5,368 bases of DNA, from NCBI GenBank assembly GCA_002425685.1, contig DIMS01000099.1, positions 1 to 5,368 of the forward strand, given 5' to 3'. Of the stretch, positions 1-5,368 are shown piece by piece. This DNA is from Synergistaceae bacterium UBA5560 (GTDB lineage: Bacteria; Synergistota; Synergistia; Synergistales; Aminiphilaceae). A program made the translations under genes and the position numbers. The notes beneath the pieces are model-generated. The model saw only the letters and a list, made by a program, of their open reading frames with translations. It had not been told where the DNA came from and searched no databases. How positions within the stretch are numbered: the stretch's first letter is position 1; each line of letters starts with the position of its first letter.

Positions 1-487
1 CCCGGAGCATGCAGCCGTAATCCCGAAGCCCCAGTCCGGTGATGCGATTGGTGATGCCGTTCACCATTCGGGAGGCGACTTTGCGGAAGAGGGGGTCCTG
101 TCGATCCACGCGATAGGTGCCCACCACGTCGTGCCCCGCTTCGAGGAGCGCCACCAGGCGGGGAATCTCCTCGGGGGGGTTTTGCAGGTCCGCGTCCATG
201 GTGATCACGAATGCGCCCCGGCTCTTCTCGAATCCGGCGAGAATGGCCATGTGCTGGCCGAAGTTGCCGTTGAAATCCACTACCCGCACGGTCGTGGGAT
301 GCCTGTCCCGGTAGGCGAGGAGAAACGCCAGGGAGCGGTCCCGGCTGCCGTCGTTGACGAAGAGCACCTCACAGGAGCGCCCCAGCCCTTCGAGGACGGG
401 GGTGAGACGCCGAAAAAGTGCCGGGAGTGATTCCTCCTCGTTGTACACGGGGATGACGAGGGAGACTCTAACGTGCGCGCTGGTCAT
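1..487 (-). CDS. ArnC-like GT2 polyprenyl-phosphate glycosyltransferase (3' end cut by window edge)
   Basis: Family-2 glycosyltransferase, expected to transfer a nucleotide-activated sugar to undecaprenyl phosphate on the cytoplasmic face of the inner membrane. The first 162 codons are visible; ArnC-type proteins are about 320 residues, so roughly half, including the C-terminal membrane segments, lies beyond position 1. Seen: VIPVYNEEESL at residues 11-21 (nucleotide-sugar fold start), NDGS at 45-48, NFGQHMAILAGF at 75-86, the metal-binding DAD at 98-100 followed by LQNPPEEIPRLV, then VVGTYRVDRQD and DYGCMLR near the edge. From memory these last blocks match E. coli ArnC closely, more so than generic dolichol-phosphate mannose synthases. 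Start is the ATG at 487-485; a GAGG lies 11 bases upstream, a rather long spacing. It follows the ArnT-like gene on the same strand after 157 bases, consistent with a donor-synthase/transferase pair. The sugar is unknown: DPM/GtrB-type transfer of glucose or mannose is the alternative. Confidence 0.93.
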   Translation of the reverse strand, partial: MTSAHVRVSLVIPVYNEEESLPALFRRLTPVLEGLGRSCEVLFVNDGSRDRSLAFLLAYRDRHPTTVRVVDFNGNFGQHMAILAGFEKSRGAFVITMDADLQNPPEEIPRLVALLEAGHDVVGTYRVDRQDPLFRKVASRMVNGITNRITGLGLRDYGCMLR

Positions 488-530
488 ACGATCTTTCGCC
501 TCTTCTCTGCGTGAATGGGGGTACTGTCCC

Positions 531-575
531 TTCCGGTGTGTTCCGGTCGTTTCGAAGGAGAAGCGTTTTCCTTCG
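531..575. repeat. Direct repeat and hairpin in the ArnT-like/ArnC-like gap
   Basis: The 157-base gap (488-644) between the two glycosyltransferase genes has no coding sequence that I can support. It holds TTCCGGT twice, at 531-537 and 541-547, ten bases apart. It also holds a perfect seven-pair inverted repeat CGAAGGA/TCCTTCG (553-559 and 569-575, nine-base loop). Neither strand has a T run after the stem, so it is not a standard terminator. Possible operator, RNA-processing or attenuation element; the function is unknown. Confidence 0.4.
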
Positions 576-644
576 GAGGCGGGAACGGAAGGGGTTGTCG
601 CCGTTCGAGTGCCCCGGTGGGTCCTCTTCCGGGGTCGTTCGGGA

Positions 645-2300
645 TCACTGGGCTCCGTCGGCCCTGTTCAGAACGACGAGCTGGTCCCGCATGGCTTTCC
701 CCAGGATTCTGCCCGGCGGAAAGCCTTCCTGGAGCAGCATTTCGTACCGGGCCTCGGGAAGGACCATGAGCACGCGGTTCTCCCCTTCCCAGATGCCGCG
801 GAAGGTTTCCCGGCCGATGAACCAAGTGGTCTGGTTCTCCTGGCGGTAACCGAATTCGAGTTCCCCCAGATAGTCCACCAGGAGAATCCGTTCCTTCAGG
901 TAGAAGGGGAGTCCCTGGTGGTATTCCCCGACATTGGCGACGAGATCGCCGGGTCTTCGTTCGGTTTGGATGATGCCCGCCAGCTCTTTCGCGGAGAGGA
1001 TGGTCCCGTAGAAGCGGAAGAGGGGTTTGAAGGCCATCCCCTGGAGCAGTGCACAGAGACAGAGCACCGTGAGAAGAGAGTGGTAGCGGCGGCGGTACCA
1101 GAAAAACCAACCGAAGAGCGTTCCAAGGGCCATCGTTATTGCCACGGGAACGCCAAGACGAAGCAGTTCCTGTGCGGGGAAGCGGTCCTGGAAGAACGGA
1201 TAGGCCACGAGAGCCGCCGCAAAGGGAAGCGTGAAGAGGGATGCGCAGAAGAGACCGAAGCGAAGCGCCCTGCTGGAACCGAGGTAGCTCCAGATGTCGA
1301 GGCTTCGTGCCGCCAGAAGCGCCAGGGGCGGAAAGACGGGAAGAATGTAGGGGATCAGCTTCGACTTGGAGAAGGAGAAGAAGAGAAAGATCACCAGGAA
1401 CCAGATGAGCAGATAGGCGCCCACCTCCTGGTCCTCACCCCGTTCTTTCGTCCCGAGGATGGCATCGCTCGCGCCGGTGAGGGTGAAGCCCGTCCAGGGA
1501 AGGAGCCCTGCGAGCAGAATGGGGATGAAGAACCACCAGGGTTCGAATCGGCCGTGCACGGTGGTGGTGTAGCGCACGAAGTGCTCGTAGATGAAGAAGA
1601 AGTAAGGGAATTCGGGATTGCGGAGGCTTACCAGGGTGAACCAGGGAACGGTGACGAGCAGGAAGAGAAGGATGCCCGACAGGCTGAGGCTCTCCCAGAT
1701 GAGGATCCACCTCCGCGTGTAGGCGATCCAGCAGAAGATGACGATCCCGGGGAGAAGAAAGCCGACGAGCCCCTTGGAGAGGGTCGCGAGACCGGCGGCG
1801 GTGTAGAAGACGAGCAGCCACCCCCGGTCTCTTGTGATTCCCAGGTAGTAGCTGAACAGGGCCACGGTGAGGAAGAAGGTGAGCGTCATGTCGATGATGT
1901 TGATGTGCGCCATGGCGAAATAGGCAAGGGACGTGCCGAGGATGATCCCCGACAGAAAACCCGCCCGTCCGCCGAAGCAGGTGGCTCCGAAGATGGCCGT
2001 GACGGCTACCCCGGCGAGAGCGAGAAGGGCCGGGACGAAACGAGAGGCGAAGGCGTTCTCCCCGAAGAGTTTGAAGGAGAGGGCGGTCAGCCAGTAGTGG
2101 AGCACCGGTTTCTCGAAGTACTTCACGTAGTTCAGACGTGGCGTGACCCAGTCCCCCGACTCGAGCATCTCCCGGGGGATCTCCGAGTAGCGGCCTTCGT
2201 CGGGTTCGAGGAGACCGTGGTTTCCCAGAAAGGAAAAATAGAGCACGCCGACGAGAAGCAGGAGAAGGCAGAGGATACCTGTGCGCAGGCTGCGTTCCAT
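645..2300 (-). CDS. ArnT-like GT39 (PMT-family) membrane glycosyltransferase
   Basis: Integral membrane glycosyltransferase predicted to use a polyprenyl-phosphate-linked sugar as donor and modify a periplasmic acceptor; in the ArnT family this is 4-amino-4-deoxy-L-arabinose added to lipid A phosphates. The product has 551 residues, the same size as E. coli ArnT (about 550). Seen: an N-terminal membrane helix (about 8-25), the first periplasmic loop with LEPDEGRYSEIPREML (31-46, acidic pair D34/E35), YFEKP at 61-65, many hydrophobic helices to about residue 425, IIDMTLTFF with D137 at the place of the second conserved acidic residue, FEPWWFFIPILLAGLLPW (252-269), SKSKLIPYILP (311-321) and a soluble C-terminal portion (about 430-551). 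ATG at 2300 follows GGGGTGAG, which overlaps the stop of the preceding transporter gene. Acceptor and sugar cannot be read from sequence; a protein mannosyltransferase or other GT39 activity is possible, but the ArnC-like neighbour favours an ArnT-type role. Confidence 0.92.
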   Translation of the reverse strand: MERSLRTGILCLLLLLVGVLYFSFLGNHGLLEPDEGRYSEIPREMLESGDWVTPRLNYVKYFEKPVLHYWLTALSFKLFGENAFASRFVPALLALAGVAVTAIFGATCFGGRAGFLSGIILGTSLAYFAMAHINIIDMTLTFFLTVALFSYYLGITRDRGWLLVFYTAAGLATLSKGLVGFLLPGIVIFCWIAYTRRWILIWESLSLSGILLFLLVTVPWFTLVSLRNPEFPYFFFIYEHFVRYTTTVHGRFEPWWFFIPILLAGLLPWTGFTLTGASDAILGTKERGEDQEVGAYLLIWFLVIFLFFSFSKSKLIPYILPVFPPLALLAARSLDIWSYLGSSRALRFGLFCASLFTLPFAAALVAYPFFQDRFPAQELLRLGVPVAITMALGTLFGWFFWYRRRYHSLLTVLCLCALLQGMAFKPLFRFYGTILSAKELAGIIQTERRPGDLVANVGEYHQGLPFYLKERILLVDYLGELEFGYRQENQTTWFIGRETFRGIWEGENRVLMVLPEARYEMLLQEGFPPGRILGKAMRDQLVVLNRADGAQ

Positions 2301-2310
2301 GATCTCACCC
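2301..2310 (-). promoter_or_regulatory. Shine-Dalgarno of the ArnT-like gene overlapping the upstream stop codon
   Basis: On the minus strand the bases before the ATG at 2300 read GGGTGAGATC. The TGA at 2307-2305 is the stop of the queuosine transporter gene, and the purine-rich GGGGTGAG around it serves as ribosome binding site. Stop and start are four bases apart, the arrangement expected for translational coupling or re-initiation. Confidence 0.65.
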
Positions 2311-3018
2311 CTGTTGCAGTGTTTCGGCCGGTCCGCCCGCGACGCCCCGGTCCTTCCATCTCCTGGCCAGGTAGACGAAGGGGGTGTCGGCGAGGGCCAC
2401 GAGGAGCTTCAGAACGTAGGTGCTGCAGAAGATCTGGGCCAGCACCGGCCAGGGATAGATTCCGGCGAAGGCGATGGAGACGAAGACCGCTGTGTCGAGG
2501 AGCTGGGAGACCAGCGTGCTGAAGTTGTTGCGGATCCAGATGTGGCGCACGTGGGGAAAACGTTTTCTCCAGAAGTCGTAGGCCCAGACGTCATGGTACT
2601 GGGAGATTCCGTAGGCGGCGAGGCTCGCCAGGGCGATGCGGGGCATGACGGAAAAAAGTGCCTGCATGGGTCCCTGAGCGAAATCGCTCTCGTGGGGAAT
2701 GTAGAGCAGGGCGAGGTTCATCGCCGCGGTGGTGAAGATGAGGGAGAAGAAGCCGATGGCCACGGCCTGCCGTGCGGCGGCCTTGCCGTGATTTTCCGAG
2801 AGGATGTCCGTGGCGAGGAAGGATGTCCCGTAGATGATGTTTCCCAGGGTCGCCACCATGCCGAAGAGGGAGACGGTCTTCATGACCTGCATGTTGGCGA
2901 GAATGGCTGCCATGGCCACCCAACAGTAGAGCCCCGTCTTGCCCCACAGCCGGTAGGCAAGGCTGATTCCTCCGAAATTGCACACCAATGTAACACCCCA
3001 GAGCAGTTCGTTCGTCAT
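2305..3018 (-). CDS. Queuosine precursor transporter (YhhQ / DUF165 family)
   Basis: Inner-membrane carrier of the VUT/DUF165 family, whose E. coli member YhhQ imports the queuosine precursors preQ0/preQ1 used for tRNA wobble-base modification. With the chosen start it has 237 residues, typical for the family, and about six hydrophobic segments. Seen: NIIYGTSFLATDILSENHGK (60-79), the family signature with DILSE; QYHDVWAYDFW (140-150); and WIRNNFSTLVSQLLDT (161-176), matching the conserved asparagine/serine/aspartate helix. An ATG 24 bases further up (3042) would add eight residues, but it has no Shine-Dalgarno, whereas the ATG at 3018 has GAGGG six bases upstream and AAGGAAGG slightly further away; I therefore prefer 3018. 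It is the first gene after a probable terminator and candidate promoter, and its stop lies four bases before the ArnT-like start. No queuosine biosynthesis gene (queA, tgt, queG) is in the window, so salvage is inferred from the family alone. Confidence 0.92.
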   Translation of the reverse strand: MTNELLWGVTLVCNFGGISLAYRLWGKTGLYCWVAMAAILANMQVMKTVSLFGMVATLGNIIYGTSFLATDILSENHGKAAARQAVAIGFFSLIFTTAAMNLALLYIPHESDFAQGPMQALFSVMPRIALASLAAYGISQYHDVWAYDFWRKRFPHVRHIWIRNNFSTLVSQLLDTAVFVSIAFAGIYPWPVLAQIFCSTYVLKLLVALADTPFVYLARRWKDRGVAGGPAETLQQG

Positions 3019-3038
3019 GGACGCCCTCGGCCTTCCTT
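3019..3038 (-). promoter_or_regulatory. Ribosome binding region deciding the transporter start
   Basis: Reading the minus strand, AAGGAAGG (3038-3031) and GAGGG (3028-3024) precede the ATG at 3018, the latter by about six bases. The alternative ATG at 3042 places these purine runs inside the coding sequence and has only a CCTGCGGACGAA context upstream. This supports the shorter protein. Confidence 0.6.
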
Positions 3039-3096
3039 TCATTTCGTCCGCAGGGGCAAGGCTTCGCTGCCACCTCTTCCCAGACCGTTTCTCATC

Positions 3097-3134
3097 GTTA
3101 CGGAAATCTTATCACGAAAAGCCGGCGCGACAGG
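3097..3134 (-). promoter_or_regulatory. Candidate extended -10 promoter for the transporter/ArnT-like unit
   Basis: On the minus strand TGATAAGAT contains TAAGAT (3111-3106), five of six matches to TATAAT, with TGn directly upstream (extended -10). The -35 region is poor; CTGTCG (3133-3128) at a 16-base spacing matches three of six positions. A start near 3099 would give a leader of about 80 bases before the ATG at 3018. It lies downstream of the probable terminator of the lemA unit, which is where a promoter is needed. Based on a motif only. Confidence 0.35.
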
Positions 3135-3157
3135 ACACGCTTCAGTCATGGTCATGC

Positions 3158-3198
3158 AAAACCGGGACAGCCGCCCCGTCTGGGCATGTCGTCCCGGT
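3158..3198 (-). terminator. Probable Rho-independent-type terminator after lemA
   Basis: On the minus strand ACCGGGAC (3198-3191) pairs perfectly with GTCCCGGT (3168-3161). The 22-base loop can form a small inner GCCC/GGGC stem. The hairpin is followed directly by TTT (3160-3158), giving TTTT with the last stem base, then G. It begins about 50 bases after the lemA stop and precedes the next gene's candidate promoter, so the position fits. The T run is short, so termination may be leaky. Confidence 0.55.
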
Positions 3199-3248
3199 CT
3201 GTCCGCGCTTCCGCTCCGGAGAACGGAGACGCCGCAAGCCTCCTGCCG

Positions 3249-3803
3249 CTAGAACTGAACCTTAGGAACGGCCCGCTCCTGGGCGTCCTCGATCTCGAAA
3301 AACGTGGACTTCTGGAAGGCGAACATGTTCGCCACCAGGTTCGACGGAAAGGATTCCACGAGAATGTTCTGGTTCCGGACGGCCCCGTTGTAGTAGCGTC
3401 GGGCCATCTGAAGTTCGCTCTCCACGGTGTTGAGGTTTTCCTGGAGCTGGAGGAAGTTCTGGTTCGCCTTCAGGTCCGGGTAGGCTTCGGCCACGGCGAA
3501 TAGCTGGCGCAATGCTCCGGTGAGCCCGTTCTCCGCCGTCGCCTTTTCCGCGACGCCCGAGGCGGAGATGGAGGCGGAGCGCATGCGCGCCACATCCTCG
3601 AAGATCTGCTTCTCGTGGGTCGCGTACCCCTTGACGGTCTCCACGAGGTTGGGAATGAGATCGTGGCGCCGTTTGAGCTGCACGTCGATGCCGCTCCAGG
3701 CCTCCTCCACGAGATTTCTTCCCCGGACGAGACGGTTGTAGGCTCCCATGAACCACAGGCCCGTTCCCAGGACCACTACTGCGAGAATGCCCAGTGCGAT
3801 CAT
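3249..3803 (-). CDS. lemA: LemA family membrane protein
   Basis: LemA family protein: one N-terminal membrane helix and a long helical bundle; the molecular role is not well established. With the chosen start the product has 184 residues, the usual length. Seen: hydrophobic helix at about 3-20; the family core LVEEAWSGIDVQLKRRHDL (31-49) continuing to IPNLVETVKGYATHE; ALRQLFAVAEAYPDLKANQN (97-116); then FLQLQENLNTVESELQMARR, YYNGAVRNQN, FPSNLVA and the C-terminal PKVQF. The frame extends upstream to an ATG at 3872, but the added 23 residues are arginine/glycine rich with no family character. The ATG at 3803 has AGGGGGG (3817-3811) at a seven-base spacing, so I place the start there. It follows the DUF2207 gene on the same strand after about 110 bases, a common partnership, and ends just before a probable terminator. 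The symbol is a family name; no function is implied. Confidence 0.95.
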   Translation of the reverse strand: MIALGILAVVVLGTGLWFMGAYNRLVRGRNLVEEAWSGIDVQLKRRHDLIPNLVETVKGYATHEKQIFEDVARMRSASISASGVAEKATAENGLTGALRQLFAVAEAYPDLKANQNFLQLQENLNTVESELQMARRYYNGAVRNQNILVESFPSNLVANMFAFQKSTFFEIEDAQERAVPKVQF

Positions 3804-3817
3804 GCTGTGTCCCCCCT
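3804..3817 (-). promoter_or_regulatory. Ribosome binding site deciding the lemA start
   Basis: On the minus strand AGGGGGG (3817-3811) lies seven bases before the ATG at 3803 that begins the hydrophobic helix MIALGILAVV. This supports the 184-residue form rather than the 207-residue form from the ATG at 3872. Confidence 0.65.
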
Positions 3818-3912
3818 GTTCCTGCTGTCGTTTCCGTCCCCCGCCGCCCCTGGCTTCGACTCGGCGACGCAAAGACCTTCAGTGCATATCATGATCCATA
3901 GCATACCACATC

Positions 3913-5368
3913 TTACCAGCCGCCGCCTCCACCTCCACCTCCACCGCCGCCGGAGGACCCCCCTCCGGAATCCCCGTCGGAGAAGCCCGAGGAGGATCCG
4001 GGAGGAACGGAGGAGACGGCGATGGTGGAGGCAAGGGCGTCCCCGAAGGAGGAAACGCTCCGGGTGAGATCCTCCGTCATCCAGGCCGTGGCAGTGCTGT
4101 CGTGCCACAGCGGAACGTAGGTTCCCTCCTCGACGGCCTTTCGGAGCAGCTCCGCGAATTTCGCAGACCAAGCCACTTCGAGGTCGAGGGCGAGCGCATA
4201 GGGGAGCAGCGCCTCGAAAAGTTCCGGCGTGCGCTCCGGCGGATGGAGCAGCTTCAGCCGCTCCTCCTCGGCGGTTTCCAGATAGAGGGCGAATCCCTCG
4301 ATCTCGTCCTGCCGCTTTCTCCCTTTTTCCGTGCGGGCCGGAAGCAGTCTCCGGAAGAGGAGGAGCGCGGCGGCGAGGCCGAGGGCGGCGAGTGCCGCGA
4401 CAAAGGAGACAGCCAGCGCGGTGAAGAGAAAGCCCCCCAGGAGGAGGAGCAGCGCGCCCAGAGCGAAGGTTCCCTTGAAAAGCAGGGAAACGAGGGTGCG
4501 GCATCCGCCGCAGGAGCGGAAGAGGTGCAGGGTGTTCCGGAAGATCCGCAGGAGGGTGACGCAGAGGAGCGCCGATCCGGCACTCCACGCCGTGCCCAGG
4601 AGTCCGAAGATGATCACGTCGTGGGCGACGCCCCCCAGAAGTGCCGCCAGAGAGAAGAGGATCAGGAGTGCCACCGCCAGGACGATACCCGCGACGAACC
4701 ACCCCGTGTTGGTGACGAAGTTGCGTCCCTCGTGGCGTTTCTGCAGGGACTCCCTCAGTCCGGCGGCAGCGGCGGAAATGACGGCCGCGTTGTCCGGATG
4801 CAGGAGGAGCGTCTCCGCTTCCCGGAAGAGCGAACCCAGGAGACGTCGTTCTTCCTCCCAGAGCTTTTTCGCCTTCTCGGCCTGCCGGGGTGTCTTGCCC
4901 TGCTTTTCGGGCATTTCCTCCGCTCTCCCGGGGAACTCCGTGTCGGAGAACGTCTCTTCTTCCTTCTCGGGGTTCTCTTCTGTCTCCGGTTCCGCCGCGG
5001 AGGGACGTACCCGGGAAATACGGTGGAAACGGCCCTCCCGTTCGATGCGGAGCAGACCCTTGGAGGCGAGGGACAGGAGAACGCAGGCGAAGATCTTTGG
5101 ATCGTAGCCGAGACGATGCAAAAAGCGCACCGACGCCGGAGAGAACCCCTGAGGTGGGGCGAAGCGCGGCACGAGGAGTCCCGGTTTCGGATCCCGGCCT
5201 CGTTGCCTCCAGACAACGCTCCAGAAGAGGAGCACCAGGAGAAAGGTGAGGACGAGTGCCACGTCCATGCCGTAATCCCGAAAAAAGAACGCTCCGATCC
5301 AGGGAGGTGTCACATGTCCCTTCGGCCAGGCTACGGCGATGGTGAGTCCCTCCTTGGGCGCGAGGGGG
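3913..5368 (-). CDS. DUF2207 domain membrane protein, C-terminal part (5' end beyond window)
   Basis: C-terminal three-quarters or so of a DUF2207 (YciQ-type) membrane protein, function unknown. The frame has no stop up to the window edge, and codons upstream of the GTG at 5313 encode LAPKEGLTIAVAWPKGHV, which resembles the end of the extracytoplasmic DUF2207 domain, so the gene starts outside. Numbering from that GTG: membrane helix 16-35; GRDPKPG (39-45) and FAPPQGFSPASVRFL (51-65), a typical post-helix motif; a small winged-helix-like block (to about 100) with ASKGLLRI; an acidic, low-complexity linker (about 104-155); hydrophobic segments at about 205-255 and 281-320; then EGFALYLETAEEERL (339-353), FEALLPYALALDLEVAW (366-382) and a serine/glycine tail ending in eleven glycines and tryptophan. 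All these blocks, including the glycine-tryptophan end, fit the family. The lemA gene follows about 110 bases downstream. Confidence 0.92.
   Translation of the reverse strand, partial: PLAPKEGLTIAVAWPKGHVTPPWIGAFFFRDYGMDVALVLTFLLVLLFWSVVWRQRGRDPKPGLLVPRFAPPQGFSPASVRFLHRLGYDPKIFACVLLSLASKGLLRIEREGRFHRISRVRPSAAEPETEENPEKEEETFSDTEFPGRAEEMPEKQGKTPRQAEKAKKLWEEERRLLGSLFREAETLLLHPDNAAVISAAAAGLRESLQKRHEGRNFVTNTGWFVAGIVLAVALLILFSLAALLGGVAHDVIIFGLLGTAWSAGSALLCVTLLRIFRNTLHLFRSCGGCRTLVSLLFKGTFALGALLLLLGGFLFTALAVSFVAALAALGLAAALLLFRRLLPARTEKGRKRQDEIEGFALYLETAEEERLKLLHPPERTPELFEALLPYALALDLEVAWSAKFAELLRKAVEEGTYVPLWHDSTATAWMTEDLTRSVSSFGDALASTIAVSSVPPGSSSGFSDGDSGGGSSGGGGGGGGGGGW
3916..3966 (-). repeat. Glycine-codon triplet tract at the end of the DUF2207 gene
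   Basis: The 3' end of the DUF2207 gene encodes GGGSSG followed by eleven glycines and a final tryptophan. On the plus strand this appears as CCGCCGCCT followed by CCACCT-type hexamers (about 3919-3950). The tract is built from mixed GGC, GGT and GGA codons, so it is a semi-regular triplet repeat, not a pure microsatellite. Confidence 0.7.

Noticed and set aside
553..575. The seven-pair hairpin as terminator of the ArnT-like gene
   Set aside because: No T run follows the stem on the minus strand (the next bases are AAACGACC), so it lacks the hallmark of a Rho-independent terminator.
354..2522. A very long open frame (722 codons) on the plus strand covering most of the two left genes and part of the transporter gene
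   Set aside because: It runs antisense through three recognisable protein families. Its translation is dominated by E, G, R and P with no hydrophobic segments or known motifs, and it crosses gene boundaries. This is the expected shadow of a GC-rich codon bias on the opposite strand.
3019..3110. A preQ1 riboswitch in the leader of the queuosine transporter gene
   Set aside because: Riboswitches of this class do precede such transporters in some bacteria, but I find neither the class I nor the class II conserved core in this leader. By-eye inspection cannot exclude class III.
2281..3252. A 323-codon open frame on the plus strand opposite the queuosine transporter gene
   Set aside because: Low-complexity G/E/D/H-rich translation antisense to a clear family member. 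No ribosome site or domain.
3804..3872. N-terminal extension of LemA from the ATG at 3872
   Set aside because: The added residues are R/G/Q-rich and unlike the family. A strong ribosome site (AGGGGGG) sits directly before the internal ATG at 3803, where the membrane helix begins.
3800..4702. A 300-codon open frame on the minus strand overlapping the DUF2207 and lemA genes in another frame
   Set aside because: Arginine/proline/glycine-rich translation without motifs. The overlapping frame encodes a convincing DUF2207 protein with membrane helices and family blocks.

Overview
The window is a compact, GC-rich (by eye around 60 %) bacterial chromosome segment. All five recognisable genes lie on the minus strand, so it reads right to left. 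There is no phage, transposon, CRISPR or RNA-gene signal. An ArnC-like and an ArnT-like glycosyltransferase point to a diderm (Gram-negative type) envelope. The exact phylum cannot be fixed from the sequence; a GC-rich Synergistota or Deltaproteobacteria-like genome would fit, but this is a guess.

Right part (about 5368 to 3249): a DUF2207 membrane protein, whose 5' end lies outside the window, is followed by lemA after a gap of about 110 bases. DUF2207 and LemA genes often occur together, and both encode membrane-anchored proteins of poorly defined role. The DUF2207 frame stays open to the window edge and reads into the end of the extracytoplasmic DUF2207 domain, so the GTG near 5313 is not the true start. 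A hairpin with a short T run (3158-3198) lies about 50 bases after lemA and probably ends this unit.

Middle and left part (about 3111 to 1): a candidate extended -10 promoter (TGATAAGAT) lies just beyond that hairpin. It precedes a YhhQ-type queuosine precursor transporter gene. Four bases after its stop comes an ArnT-like GT39 membrane glycosyltransferase, whose Shine-Dalgarno sequence overlaps the transporter stop codon. After a 157-base gap comes an ArnC-like GT2 polyprenyl-phosphate glycosyltransferase, cut by the left window edge.

The two glycosyltransferases make biochemical sense as a pair: the GT2 enzyme would load a sugar onto undecaprenyl phosphate on the cytoplasmic face, and the GT39 enzyme would move that sugar from the lipid carrier to an acceptor such as lipid A on the periplasmic face. 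The other arn genes (arnA, arnB, arnD) are not in the window, so the sugar need not be aminoarabinose. The queuosine transporter has no obvious functional link to the glycosyltransferases, and the tight coupling is probably organisational. I see no clear undescribed system; the points worth a second look are modest and listed separately.
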